In this document: positions 10,090 through 20,600 of the stretch, in pieces | How positions within the stretch are numbered: the first letter of the stretch is position 1 | Layout: each line of letters starts with the position of its first letter | DNA from: Ascarosepion bandense | Taxonomy: Eukaryota > Mollusca > Cephalopoda > Sepiida > Sepiidae | Length of the DNA: 64,000 bases | NCBI GenBank assembly: GCA_037127315.1 | Contig: JBBBDQ010001270.1 | Location: 711,001-775,000 of the forward strand | Direction of reading: 5' to 3' | Program-made: the position numbers and the translations under genes | The notes under the pieces: generated by a model | Told to the model about the DNA's origin: nothing | Database searches by the model: none | The model's input: only the letters and a program-made list of their open reading frames with translations

Positions 10090-10425
10090 ATGGCACGTCT
10101 TAGAATCAAAAATTGTGTCATATAGGCATGATTTGACTTCGTTTAGAGTGTTTTATCATTCGTGGTCGAGTGGTCTAAGACGCGCAAGATCAGTTGGTGC
10201 CTTCCCTTATGTTGATCTAAGGGTCGCAGGTTCGAATACTGCCGAATGACAAACATCTTTGTAATAAAATTTATCGTAAAAAATAAGGCCGATAGAAATA
10301 AATATACTGTTTGATTAACAACAGAATATTTACTCAAATATGAGTATCGATTAAAAATAATGTTGAAACAAATAATTTTCAATATGTCGGTTGGTAAACC
10401 ATTTCGTTAATCTTCGGGATTTTCT
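9990..10425. mobile_element. foldback repeat R4 with tRNA-like core (copy 1)
   Basis: The left arm (9993-10052: GAACATTATTTTTAATCGAT, GAGTAGATATTCTG) is matched in reverse complement by 10303-10375 (CAGAATATTTACTC, ATCGATTAAAAATAATGTT). The core holds a tRNA-Leu-like sequence. A second copy of the whole structure is at 48531-49085. Inverted arms plus an internal pol III-like unit suggest a non-autonomous mobile element. Confidence 0.6.
10156..10249 (+). tRNA. tRNA-Leu-like pseudogene (class II fold, CAG in anticodon position)
   Basis: Outer 7-bp acceptor stem TCATTCG/CGAATGA is perfect. The D-arm region GTGGTCGAGTGGTCTAAGAC matches the class II A box. A long variable arm with stem CCCTT/AAGGG and T-arm GCAGGTTCGAATACTGC (B box GGTTCGAATAC) follow. 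The loop ATCAGTT would place CAG at the anticodon, but the anticodon stem GCAAG/GGTGC has two mismatches. Together with the second copy inside the same repeat (48870-48953), this indicates a pseudo-tRNA in a mobile element. Confidence 0.5.
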
Positions 10426-10426
10426 G

Positions 10427-10429
<3 letters not shown>

Positions 10430-10462
<33 letters not shown>
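10430..10462. repeat. (AT)n microsatellite
   Basis: Uninterrupted AT tract. Confidence 0.95.
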
Positions 10463-10467
<5 letters not shown>

Positions 10468-10573
10468 ACGGTCTTTACTTATAATAGGGTAACTTACGTC
10501 TATATCTAGCAATATCAACAGTAAAACGATGAGATATTTTTGTCAATACTATTAATTATTTTTGATGTCAGAT

Positions 10574-10576
10574 CTC

Positions 10577-10621
<45 letters not shown>

Positions 10622-10630
10622 GTCTTTTCA

Positions 10631-10669
<39 letters not shown>

Positions 10670-10678
10670 GTCTTTTCA

Positions 10679-10725
<47 letters not shown>

Positions 10726-10794
10726 GTCTTTTTATATCTATCTATCTATCTATCTATGTCTTTTCATATCTATCTATCTATCTATCTATCTATG

Positions 10795-10829
<35 letters not shown>

Positions 10830-10846
10830 GTCTTTTAATATCTATC

Positions 10847-10882
<36 letters not shown>

Positions 10883-10891
10883 GTCTTTTCA

Positions 10892-10938
<47 letters not shown>

Positions 10939-10941
10939 TCA

Positions 10942-10988
<47 letters not shown>

Positions 10989-10997
10989 GTCTTTTCA

Positions 10998-11040
<43 letters not shown>

Positions 11041-11049
11041 GTCTTTTCA

Positions 11050-11088
<39 letters not shown>

Positions 11089-11097
11089 GTCTTTTCA

Positions 11098-11160
<63 letters not shown>

Positions 11161-11171
11161 GTCTTTTCATA

Positions 11172-11230
<59 letters not shown>

Positions 11231-11239
11231 GTCTTTTCA

Positions 11240-11290
<51 letters not shown>

Positions 11291-11299
11291 GTCTTTTCA

Positions 11300-11362
<63 letters not shown>

Positions 11363-11371
11363 ATCTTTTCA

Positions 11372-11422
<51 letters not shown>

Positions 11423-11431
11423 GTCTTTTCA

Positions 11432-11498
<67 letters not shown>

Positions 11499-11507
11499 GT
11501 CTTTTCA

Positions 11508-11538
<31 letters not shown>

Positions 11539-11547
11539 GTCTTTTCA

Positions 11548-11582
<35 letters not shown>

Positions 11583-11594
11583 GTCTTTTCATAT

Positions 11595-11654
<60 letters not shown>

Positions 11655-11663
11655 GTCTTTTCA

Positions 11664-11706
<43 letters not shown>

Positions 11707-11715
11707 GTCTTTTCA

Positions 11716-11761
<46 letters not shown>

Positions 11762-11762
11762 A

Positions 11763-11798
<36 letters not shown>

Positions 11799-11801
11799 TC
11801 A

Positions 11802-11832
<31 letters not shown>

Positions 11833-11841
11833 GTCTTTTAA

Positions 11842-11892
<51 letters not shown>

Positions 11893-11901
11893 GTCTTTTC
11901 A

Positions 11902-11944
<43 letters not shown>

Positions 11945-11953
11945 GTCTTTTCA

Positions 11954-12003
<50 letters not shown>
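10574..12003 (+). repeat. (TATC)n array with regular interrupter, about 24 blocks
   Basis: Blocks of TATC tetranucleotides 16-80 bp long are separated by the same interrupter TATGTCTTTTCATA or a one-step variant (TTTTTATA, TTTTAATA, or lacking TGTC). I count about 24 interrupters. This is a higher-order array, not a plain microsatellite. The long open frames of LSIYLSIY type across it are translation artefacts of the repeat. Confidence 0.95.
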
Positions 12004-12055
12004 AGTCTGTTCTCTCGTCCTTTCTTACTTTCTGTTTTTCTTTCTTTCTTTCCTA

Positions 12056-12056
12056 G

Positions 12057-12099
<43 letters not shown>

Positions 12100-12101
12100 G
12101 G
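12056..12101 (+). repeat. (TATC)n satellite remnant
   Basis: TATC units after a T/C-rich interruption at 12004-12055. Confidence 0.9.
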
Positions 12102-12784
12102 TAAATAGTTCTCAATAGTGTTTATTATTTTTGTTGCTTTAAGAACAAAGAAAACATATTTATTAACTTTGGTATGCTTAGGTTTGATTCCAGTTCTAAT
12201 CATCACTTTTAAAAACATTAAACATTGCCGAAGAGGGAAGGTATTCATAGGAGAAAAATAACCTTCTTTTGACACTCGTTCTTATTGCAGTCACGTAAGT
12301 CCATCTTTGCCAATATCTTTTGCCACAAACGCTGGAAATTTTTGCAAAAACATAATAAAAAACTTGGAGCAACTAATTTAACGCTCTATCCATTTAACTT
12401 TCTCATCAGTTAATCGATGTGGGCAATCTGTTTGTAGTTGATGAAAATGATTTGATGCAGTTGCGCAATATGCAGATGATTATATATATATGTATATATA
12501 TATATATTTTAAGGGGTTTTCTTTTTGTTTTTATTGATTACTCTTTTCTGGCCATAAAAAGGGCGTGTCGGTGCGTAGCCTGCAAAGCTTGGTCTCTAGT
12601 GTACGCACCAGTACCCACCAATCTATCTCTACTGAATAAAACGCAAACAGGACATATAGTAAAACCCCAAATATTAAAATATCTGCTCGAACAACGTACA
12701 AGATTTTCTTTAGCGTAAAACTGTGAGAATTCAGAATAATAAACTTCATCGCTCTATTTTAATGCATTCAAGTCACATTTCTAA
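12102..12784. other. unassigned spacer with short (TA)n
   Basis: Holds a (TA)n tract near 12480-12508. Otherwise no recognised gene or repeat. The block 12135-12220 (AAGAACAAAGAAAACATAT, TTTAAAAACATTAAACATT) resembles part of R2 at 8603-8690. Confidence 0.4.
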
Positions 12785-12789
12785 CTTAT

Positions 12790-13275
12790 TTTATTTTTTT
12801 AATCATTTCACCCCAAGCAAGTCGTTAACGCCACTGATGTGCAGGGGGCTACATAAGAGAGTTAAAGTTTTAGGCAGGAGGAGAGTGTAGACAAAGACGA
12901 ACCAGCTACAGGGGATGATAGAGAAAGGGCAAGAGAAGGATGTGAACACAGGAGTGAAGACAGTTGCGAAGGTAAAGAGAAAATAAAAAAATAAGATCCA
13001 CGGGGTGATGTAGAAAGGGCTAGTGTTTAATGGATAAGAGATGGGAATTGACTTTGCATTTAAATTCTTGGAGACTGTAGCCGTCAGGAAAGCAAGTATA
13101 TGAAAAGGAGTTCCACAGACGGGAAACGTGAGAAAAGAAGCTGATGGAGTAGAATTGTCTCCTGAATTTGGTTGATCTTGCTGTAAAAACTTAGGACCTT
13201 GATGCCAGTCTGGTTGCTCGAGTAAATTCTTGTGGAGGGGGCACCAGTGACCTAAGTTCGTCGGAGCAAAAACAA
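12790..13275 (-). pseudogene. LINE 3' end, minus strand
   Basis: Reverse complement of the LINE 3' UTR (TTTAATCATTTCACCCCAAG; GTGCAGGGGGCTACATAA) followed upstream by the degenerate C-terminal ORF: GGAATTCCAC-type SRLWNSLP region near 13110, and SDELRSLVP-like sequence near 13230-13265. Frame is broken. It meets a second, different LINE 3' end at about 13276. Confidence 0.75.
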
Positions 13276-13585
13276 TGATGTTCCCCCAGTACGATACCCA
13301 AGAGTTAGTCGAAATAGCGACACAGGATATGGTGACACTTAGGAAAGATAACGGTCAAACATAAACTTGAACAGGTTAAGACGAGAGAAGCATCCTCTTG
13401 GGAGTCGGTTCCACAAAGCACCGGTTTGTTGGAGGAAGCAGCTCGATTTAAACTTACATTTCATCAATGGAAAACAAGGATGGTTTGCTACAATATGAGT
13501 GGGATGGTTGGCCTTAGCCGTGAAGGTTAGACTTGGTGGAACCTAGGAATGCAGTTCGTCTGAACACTTTGCATGCAAAAAATCT
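13276..13585 (-). pseudogene. diverged LINE 3' end, relative of the satellite source
   Basis: Bases 13520-13580 (GAAGGTTAGACTTGGTGGAA ... GCAGTTCGTCTGAACACTTT) match a single satellite monomer of 17636-32860. The flank 13370-13510 matches the LINE remnant 17395-17530 at the left edge of that array (AACAGGTTA, ACGAGAG, GCTACAATATG). So this is a single-copy relative of the element that seeded the satellite. Confidence 0.7.
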
Positions 13586-14172
13586 GGTCTGGTGCTCCTG
13601 TTATCCACCTAGGTGTCCTTGACAAAATCCAACGAAGAATCTGCAATTGATAGATCCCGATTTGGCAGCTCAGATACAGTCACTTTCTCACCGTGTGGCT
13701 TCACTGTGTCTCTTCTACAAATACTTTCATGACTTCTACTCCGATGTACTTAGCTCACTGGTGACCCCTATATATAAATTTACTCGAGCCACAAGATTAG
13801 CAACTTGGTCCCACTCTTTTACTGTGAAACCAATAAATTGTAAACGCAAATTCAACCTCAGCAGCTTCTATTCTCGCACTTCCCACCTGTGGAATTCCCT
13901 TCCATTTACTTGCTTTCCCGACAGCTACAATCTCCAAGAATTAAAATGTAAACTCAACAGTAATCTCCTAATATCACTAACCTGCATCTTCTCTCTCATG
14001 CTCCTTTCTCCGTACACTCCATTCTTATCAGTATTCTCATCCTTCTCTTACCTACTTCCTGACCCCCCTATAACCTGTCACTCTTACTCATAATTTTTCT
14101 CCTATTTACCACCCCCCGCAAAACAGTGGCAGTAAAATGCTTTGCTTGGGGCAATATAATTATAAAAAAAAT
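13586..14172 (+). pseudogene. 5'-truncated LINE copy, ORF2 C-terminus plus 3' UTR
   Basis: Starts within the LINE at a segment equivalent to WSGAP...VLDKIQRRICN, then from 13647 reads DPDLAAQIQSLSHRVASLC, YKYFHDFYSDVLSSLV and SHLWNSLPFTCFPDSYNLQE. Three codons are missing after SHR relative to the intact copy. The 3' UTR ends in the family signature (AATGCTTTGCTTGGGGCAA, A run to 14172). It lies head-to-head with the minus-strand copy to its left. Confidence 0.8.
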
Positions 14173-14204
14173 TAGCCACAAAGCAGCGACAGAGTATATG
14201 TCTT

Positions 14205-14300
14205 AAGGACACATAGCCCGGTGGATATAGACGTTGTTTAATCCCTGTGGCTTGATCCAAAGAGTTGTGAGTTCAATACCAATCGATAGCAGTGGTGAAC
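14205..14300 (+). mobile_element. possible tRNA-like SINE head
   Basis: TAGCCCGGTGGATATAGACG could serve as an A box and GTGAGTTCAATACC as a B box, about 50 bp apart. Only one copy is seen, so the call is weak. Confidence 0.3.
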
Positions 14301-14420
14301 AAGTAACTTACCGGGTTTGAGGGAGATAACTCATGACTATCAGAAGAGGCTCTAGGCAAGGAATGGAGATGATATACTCCAGTTATTCTAATAAAGGGTT
14401 CAGTTCGAAATTCTTAGCAC

Positions 14421-14452
14421 CTGAAGAAGGTCGGAGCGTACAAAGGCCGAAA
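14421..14452 (+). ncRNA. hammerhead-like core motif
   Basis: CTGAAGA, then a short stem GGTC/GGCC (one G-T pair) and immediately GAAA. It fits CUGANGA-stem II-GAAA. Flanking stems not established. Confidence 0.25.
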
Positions 14453-14572
14453 CCTCGTACAAATGACAACAAAAATGAGGGCAATAGTCTGAGTAATGTA
14501 AATACTGTAAAGCAGCGAGAAGTTTTCGACGTTACGTCGGTGAGAAAGAGATTGTTGGATGAATAAAGACTC

Positions 14573-14759
14573 TTTTTGAAACTATTGCGACAATAAAATT
14601 TATTAGTAATGGGATTTGTAATAATAAGAAGTATTTAGTTTTTATGTTTACACATTCTTTTTCTATTTGGATTTTGTGAATTATTTACGCTTTTCGTTTG
14701 GCATTATATATGAAATAACTATTCATATCAATCTGTTCATATTTATCTAGTGCTTTTTA

Positions 14760-14803
<44 letters not shown>

Positions 14804-15190
14804 ATGCATATTTTTGAAAATATAAACGTGATTTGGTCTCTTTTACTAATATATAGATAATTTTTTACGCTCTACAACTTCGGTTTAACAGAAAGCGGAT
14901 TCGTTGAACGGTGTTCGATTTCATACTGGAACAATTTTTGTGACTTTATTTCTTCCAAAAATATGTGGTGAGCAGAACAAACTGTTTTCTGTAGCATTGA
15001 TAGGGTAACACTGAATTTACATCCACTGCCAATACGTTAAAGGTCGATATTATACGGCAAGGCAAATTATTTTCCATGTCTGGAGAAAACACAATTCTTT
15101 CAATAGATTGGCACTGTTAGTCTGAACAAATGCTAACACTGTCTTCAAATCTATCTATCTATCTATCTATCTTGTTTTTTCTTCACCAAT
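14573..15190. other. unassigned AT-rich sequence with (CTAT)n tracts
   Basis: Contains (CTAT)n at 14762-14803 and (CTAT)5 near 15150-15172. No gene recognised. Confidence 0.4.
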
Positions 15191-15195
15191 TTTAA

Positions 15196-15398
15196 CCCAG
15201 TGTCCTCATTTGAGGACAGCATAAAAAAAACTGTAAAAAATTACAGGTATAAATACTTATATAAAACCATTATTATGTATAGGCAGTGATGATATATTGA
15301 TTCATCAATAAAATTACCTTCTAAATATTGCCCGGTGGGAACAAAAATTCGTGTGATTTGTAAATGAATTTAATGTTCTAAAACCTGAGGATACTGGG
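15196..15398. mobile_element. piggyBac-type MITE
   Basis: A 203-bp element bounded by TTAA on both sides (15192-15195 and 15399-15402). Terminal inverted repeats are CCCAGTGTCCTCA at the left and TGAGGATACTGGG at the right (12 of 13 match). The TTAA target site and CCC...GGG ends are the hallmark of piggyBac transposons. The interior has no coding capacity, so it must be moved by a transposase in trans. A subterminal palindrome TCCTCATTTGAGGA is present at the left. Confidence 0.85.
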
Positions 15399-15644
15399 TT
15401 AAAATGGGTTAAAATTTCTACATGTCCTTTCAACATGAATAAGTAATTTATTTTTGTTTTGTATAAAGTGGTTAAAAATAGACATTCTTCGTGTAAAAAG
15501 CATTTATTTCAACAGATGACAGTTCATTTTAGTTATTGCTAGATTCATTCGTTTTTTTTTTGGTTTATTAACCCTTTGCAGTTTGTTTAAAGCTAGAAAA
15601 TATTTTTAGATCGTAAGAAATGGTCGAGTGTTACAAGACTTACT

Positions 15645-15884
15645 AATTCAGCAGTATCTGGTAGAAGTGGGGGATCCATACCGTTCCTAATGGTATCTGC
15701 GTAAAAGAACTCGGCTCTCCGAGATATAATTCCGAGACGCTATCCATTACAGCATCCTCACATCCACGCATACAGGAGTTGGTATTCCCAAGCGGTCACA
15801 CATCTAGATAATGACCAGGCTCCATGTTTCGTAATTTCAGTGATCGTATGGGGAACCGATGTTTTAACATGACATGGCCTTACA
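15645..15884 (-). mobile_element. 5S/tRNA composite SINE, degenerate
   Basis: On the minus strand a 5S-like head (15765-15884: GATCACTGAAATTACGAA, TAGATGTGTGACCGCTTGGG, AATACCAACTCCTGTATGCG) precedes the tRNA-like unit (15690-15763, ending GAGAGCCGAGTTC). Same order as copies A and B, but older. Confidence 0.7.
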
Positions 15885-15934
15885 CTCCTCTAGCTTGGCG
15901 TGGTAACCAGTCTACGAGAAAAAAAAACTTTGAA

Positions 15935-16110
15935 TTAACGAACACAAGTTCAATTGGAACCCGGCTGTACGTTTAATAATTCGGAGGTATACTGCACATC
16001 CAAGCTTACAGCAACTGGTATTCTCATGCAGTACTGACAAGGCTGGACTTTGCTTAACTTTGGTGGTCGTTTGGGAACCTGTGTTTCAACACGGTATGGC
16101 CGGGAAGTGT
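15935..16110 (-). mobile_element. 5S/tRNA composite SINE, degenerate
   Basis: On the minus strand GGCCATACCGTGTTGAAACA and CACCAAAGTTAAGCAAAGTC are clear 5S sequence (16001-16110). The box C stretch between GTACTG and GAGAATACC is deleted. A tRNA-like unit with GCCGGGTTCCAATTG as a B-box equivalent follows at about 15940-15998. Confidence 0.65.
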
Positions 16111-17354
16111 TTCAAATATAGCCTTTACATTGTCGAAAGGTTTTCATATGCAAATCTTTAAATTTATATATGAATTTTAATAACAAATATAAATAGAATT
16201 TTTACAGTTATTATATTAATATATTCGTAAAATCCATCAAACTTCGCCCTCGCAAAATCGTACTTGAACTATCGATCAGATTAGAATTCTGAAATCGATG
16301 AATGGATAATAAAAATAGTATAAGACAAAATTAGTCGATATTTTTGTATAAGAATTATCTTTAATCTACACGTAAAAACCTCAAAAGTTTACATATTGTT
16401 TTATAGATTTAGTAGGATTAGTTCAGTCTGACAAACTCAGGTATGCCTGGTGAATGGGAAACTGCAGTTTGGTAACCACAGCACTACTAAAATTTTGAAT
16501 CATTTATCAGTTTCGTCGGACATAAAGCTATGGCAGCTGTGAGATTCTACTAACTTGCTAACTATTCTTCTTCCTCTTCTTCATCTATGTGCCGTTATCC
16601 TTCAGGACGTAGGCACTCATAGCCATCCATATTTCTCTATCCTTATAGTTCTTAACAGGCATTCTCCTGATAAATATAGCAGTTTTCAGACAATTACAGG
16701 TATTTACTAAGTCACGTCTGCCATAAGGTCACAAATTCGGCTACATCCTGATTACTTAGGAAAATGCGTTAAAAACCTGCAATGATTTGAATCATTAATT
16801 TAGTAATCATTACTCGAATGAAAGCATCCACATTAGATTTTCTTACTAAACTTTCTCTGACACAAAGCCATAAAGAAAATCAAAATGTTTATGTTCCGAA
16901 GAAAATGGGAAATGAATGATAATAACATCTGTCAAAGTTACAGCTCATTTCTAACATCTTTCAATTATAATACTGTTATGTCGCCAAGTATAAATGACTA
17001 ACTCAACAACAGAATCAGAATATAAGTTGTATTCCGCGGAAAGACGGTTAGTATGTACAGAAGTGATTAGTACTATTTACAATAGAAAGATACAAGAGTC
17101 CAATCCGTCGTAAGACGTGTGTATACGTGATTTATTTCCGGTTCGCCACCAGAAGTGTGACTAACTCTTCACTGACTCGCACTGACTCTTCAGTAACTCA
17201 TTAGAGACTCTCAAGTGACTCTCTACGACTCATTTGTTCATGGTCTCAATGTTTTCGAGCTTTGGAGTTAAAATTTGTTGTTTTTTTTAATGATATCCAT
17301 TCTGTGCAAGTCCCAAGATTATAGTGGTTAAGAGCCACATAATCAGAGCACAGT
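16111..17354. other. unassigned sequence, with an RTE 3'-end scrap at 16575-16655 (-)
   Basis: Only 16575-16655 is assigned: its minus strand reads the last codons and 3' flank of the RTE-type LINE (ATGAGTGCCTACGTCCTGAA-like followed by AAGAAGAGGAAGAA). At 17155-17225 ACTGACTCTTCA-type motifs repeat loosely. Nothing else recognised. Confidence 0.4.
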
Positions 17355-17635
17355 TTACGCGGATATTTGGGGAATAAAAGAATTAAGCATAGGCATGAAC
17401 AGGTTACACGAGAGTAAGCGGGAAAGCATCATCTTGAGATTTGGTGCCAAAAAGTATAAGACTGTGGAAATAATTGTTCTCACCAATAAAATACGATGAT
17501 AATAAGCGCGGTTAGCAACAATATGCATAACATAAGGAATCATAGACGTGAAGATTAGTACAAGTGGGACAAAGGTATATAATAAACCTGACCATTTTCC
17601 ATGGAAATAGCAGCAATAAGCCAGCAATGATTTTT
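17355..17635 (-). pseudogene. LINE ORF2 C-terminus at left edge of the satellite (likely source)
   Basis: The minus-strand frame reads CCYFHGKWSGLLYTFVP, then YYHRILLVRTIISTVLYFLA and MMLSRLLSCNLFMPMLNSF. These align in order with YKYFHGFCSDELKSLMP, YSCSFLSRTSRLWNSLP and SCFPDGYDLQKFKSKVNTHL of the intact LINE at 60303-62903. This copy keeps sequence 3' of the monomer (LINE residues about 800-866) that no satellite monomer contains, and it is followed directly by monomer 1. It is therefore the best candidate for the source of the array. It is diverged and non-functional. Confidence 0.75.
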
Positions 17636-20600
17636 CAGTTTAGAAAGTTAGACCTGGGGTAACTAAGAAATTTAGTTCATCGAAACACTTTCCATGGAAA
17701 TAGTGATAGAGCAGCAAGATGATTGCAATGTTTGTGGTTAGAAGGTTAGACCTGGTGGAACTAAGGAATGTAGTTCATCTGAACACTTTCCATGGAAATA
17801 GTGATAGAGCAGCAAGATGATTGCAATGTTTGTGGTTAGAAGGTTAGACCTGGGGGAACTAAGGAATGTAGTTCATCTGAACACTTTCCATGGAAATAGT
17901 GATGGAGCAGCAAGAGGATTGCAATGTTTGTGGTTAGACCTGGTGGAACTAAGGAATGTAGTTCATCTGAACACTTTCCATGGAAATAGTGATAGAGCAG
18001 CAAGAGGATTGCAATGTTTGTGGTTAGACCTGGTGGAACTAAGGAATGTAGTTCATCTGAACACTTTCCATGGAAATAGTGATGGAGCAGCAAGAGGATT
18101 GCAATGTTTGTGGTTAGACCTGGGGGAACTAAGGAATGTAGTTCATCTGAACACTTTCCATGGAAATAGTGATAGAGCAGCAAGAGGATTGCAATGTTTA
18201 TGGTTAGACCTGGGGGAACTAAGGAATGTAGTTCATCTGAACACTTTCCATGGAAATAGTGATGGAGCAGCAAGAGGATTGCAATGTTTGTGGTTAGACC
18301 TGGTGGAACTAAGGAATGTAGTTCATCTGAACACTTTCCATGGAAATAGTGATGGAGCAGCAAGAGGATTGCAATGTTTGTGGTTAGACCTGGGGGAACT
18401 AAGGAATGTAGTTCATCTGAACACTTTCCATGGAAATAGTGATAGAGCAGCAAGAGGATTGCAATGTTTATGATTAGACCTGGGGGAACTAAGGAATGTA
18501 GTTCATCTGAACACTTTCCATGGAAATAGTGATAGAGCAGCAAGAGGATTGCAAAGTTTGTGGTTAGACCTGGTGGAAGACTTCAAAGATGTAGTTCATC
18601 TGAACACTTTCCATGGAAATAGTGATGGAGCAACAAGAGGATTGCAATGTTTGTGGTTAGACCTGGGGGAACTAAGGAATGTAGTTCATCTGAACACTTT
18701 ATGGAAATAGTGATAGAGCAGCAAAGAGGATTGCAATGTTGCTGTAATTCAGGGCTTCTGAGGAGACTAAGGTGAGTTCCTCTGAACGCTTTCCATGGAA
18801 ATAGTGATGGAGCAGCAAGAGAGTTGCAATGTTTGTGGTTAGACCTGGTGGAACTGAGGTAAGCAGTTCATCTGAACACTTTCCATGGAAATAGTGATAG
18901 AGCAGCAAGAGGATTGCAATGTTTATGGTTAGACCTGAGGTGGAACTAAGAATGTAGTTCATCTAAGACACTTTCCATGGAAATAGTGATAGAGCAACAG
19001 AGGGTGCAATGTTTGTGGTTAGACCTGGTGGAACTAAGGGAATGTAGTTCATCTGTAGACACTTTCCATGGAAATAGTGATGGAGCAGCAAGAGAGTTGC
19101 AATATTTAATGGTTAGACCTGGGAACTAAGGAATGTAGTTCATCTGAAAACTTTCCATGGAAATAGTGATGGAGCAGCAGAGGATTGCAATGTTTATGGA
19201 TTAGAAGACCTGAGTGGAACTAGAGATATGATTCATCTGAACACTTTCCATGGAAATAGTGATGGAGCAGCAAAGAGGAAGTTGCAATGTTTATGGTTAG
19301 ACCTGGGGGAACTAAAGATGTAGTTCGTGAACACTTTCCATGGAAATAGTGATAGAGCAGCAAGAGGATTGCAATGTTTATGGTTAGACCTGGGGGAACT
19401 AGAATGTAGTTGTCTGAACACTTTCCATGGAAATAGTGATAGAGCAGCAAGAGGATTGCAATGTTTGTGAGGTTAGACCTGGTGGGAGCTAGGGAATGTA
19501 GTTCATCTGAACACTTTCCATGGAAATAGTGATAGCTTTGTGAAGGATGCCAATAATTTTGTGGTTAGACCTGGGGGAACTAAGGAATGTGGTTCTGTCT
19601 GTGCTTTCCATGGAAATAGTGATGGAGCAGCAAGAGGATTGCAATGTTTGTGGTTAGACCTGAGATGGAACTAAGGAATGTAGTTCATCTGAACACTTTC
19701 CATGGAAAGTGATAGAGCAGCAGAGGATTGCAATGTTTGTGATTCGTGAGGATGAACTGGGGAACTAAGAATGTAGTTCATCTGAACACTCCATGGAAAT
19801 AGTGATAGAGCAGCAAAAGGATTGCAATGTTTGTGGTTAGAAGGTTAGACCTGGGGGAACTAGAGAATGTAGTTCATCTGAACACTTTCCATGGAAATAG
19901 TGATGGGCAGCAAGAGGTTGCAATGTTTGTGGTTAGACCTGGGGGAACTAAGGAATGTAGTTCATCTGAACACTTTCCATGACAGTGATGGAGCAGCAAG
20001 AAGATTGCAATGTTTGTGGTTAGACCTGGTGGAACTAAGAGATGTAGTTCATCTGAACACTTTCTGGCACAGAAATAAGTGATAGACCTTGAGAGTTACA
20101 ATGTTTGTGGTTAGAAGAGTTGAACCTGGGGAACTAGGAATGTAGTTCATCTAGACACTTTCCATGGAAATAGTGATAGAGCAACAAGGATTGCAATGTT
20201 TTTGGTTAGAAGGTTAGACCTGGGGGAACTAAGGAGTGTAGTTCATCTGAACACTGTGGAAAGAGTGATAGAGCAGCAAGATGATTGCAATGTTTGTGGA
20301 TTAGAAGGTTAGAACTGAGGAACTAAGGAATGTAGTTCATCTGAACACTTTCCATGGAAATAGTGATAGAGCAGCAAGAGGATTGCAATGTTTGTGGTTA
20401 GAAGGTTAGACCTGGTGGAACTAAAGTGTAGTTCATCTGAACCACTTTCCATGGAAATAGTGATAGAGCAGCAAGATGATTGCAATGTTTGTGGTTAGAG
20501 GATAGACCTGGGGGAACTAAGGAATGTAGTTCATCTGAACACTTTCCATGGAAATAGTGATAGAGCAGCAAAGGAAGTTGCAGTATTTTAATGAATTGTG

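Noticed and set aside
10156..10249. Functional tRNA-Leu(CAG) gene
   Set aside because: Two mismatches in the anticodon stem, and a damaged second copy lies in the same repeat family at 48870-48953.
10540..12118. Open frames of 374-518 codons ([15 protein letters not shown])
   Set aside because: Read entirely from the (TATC)n array in several frames at once; composition is dictated by the repeat.
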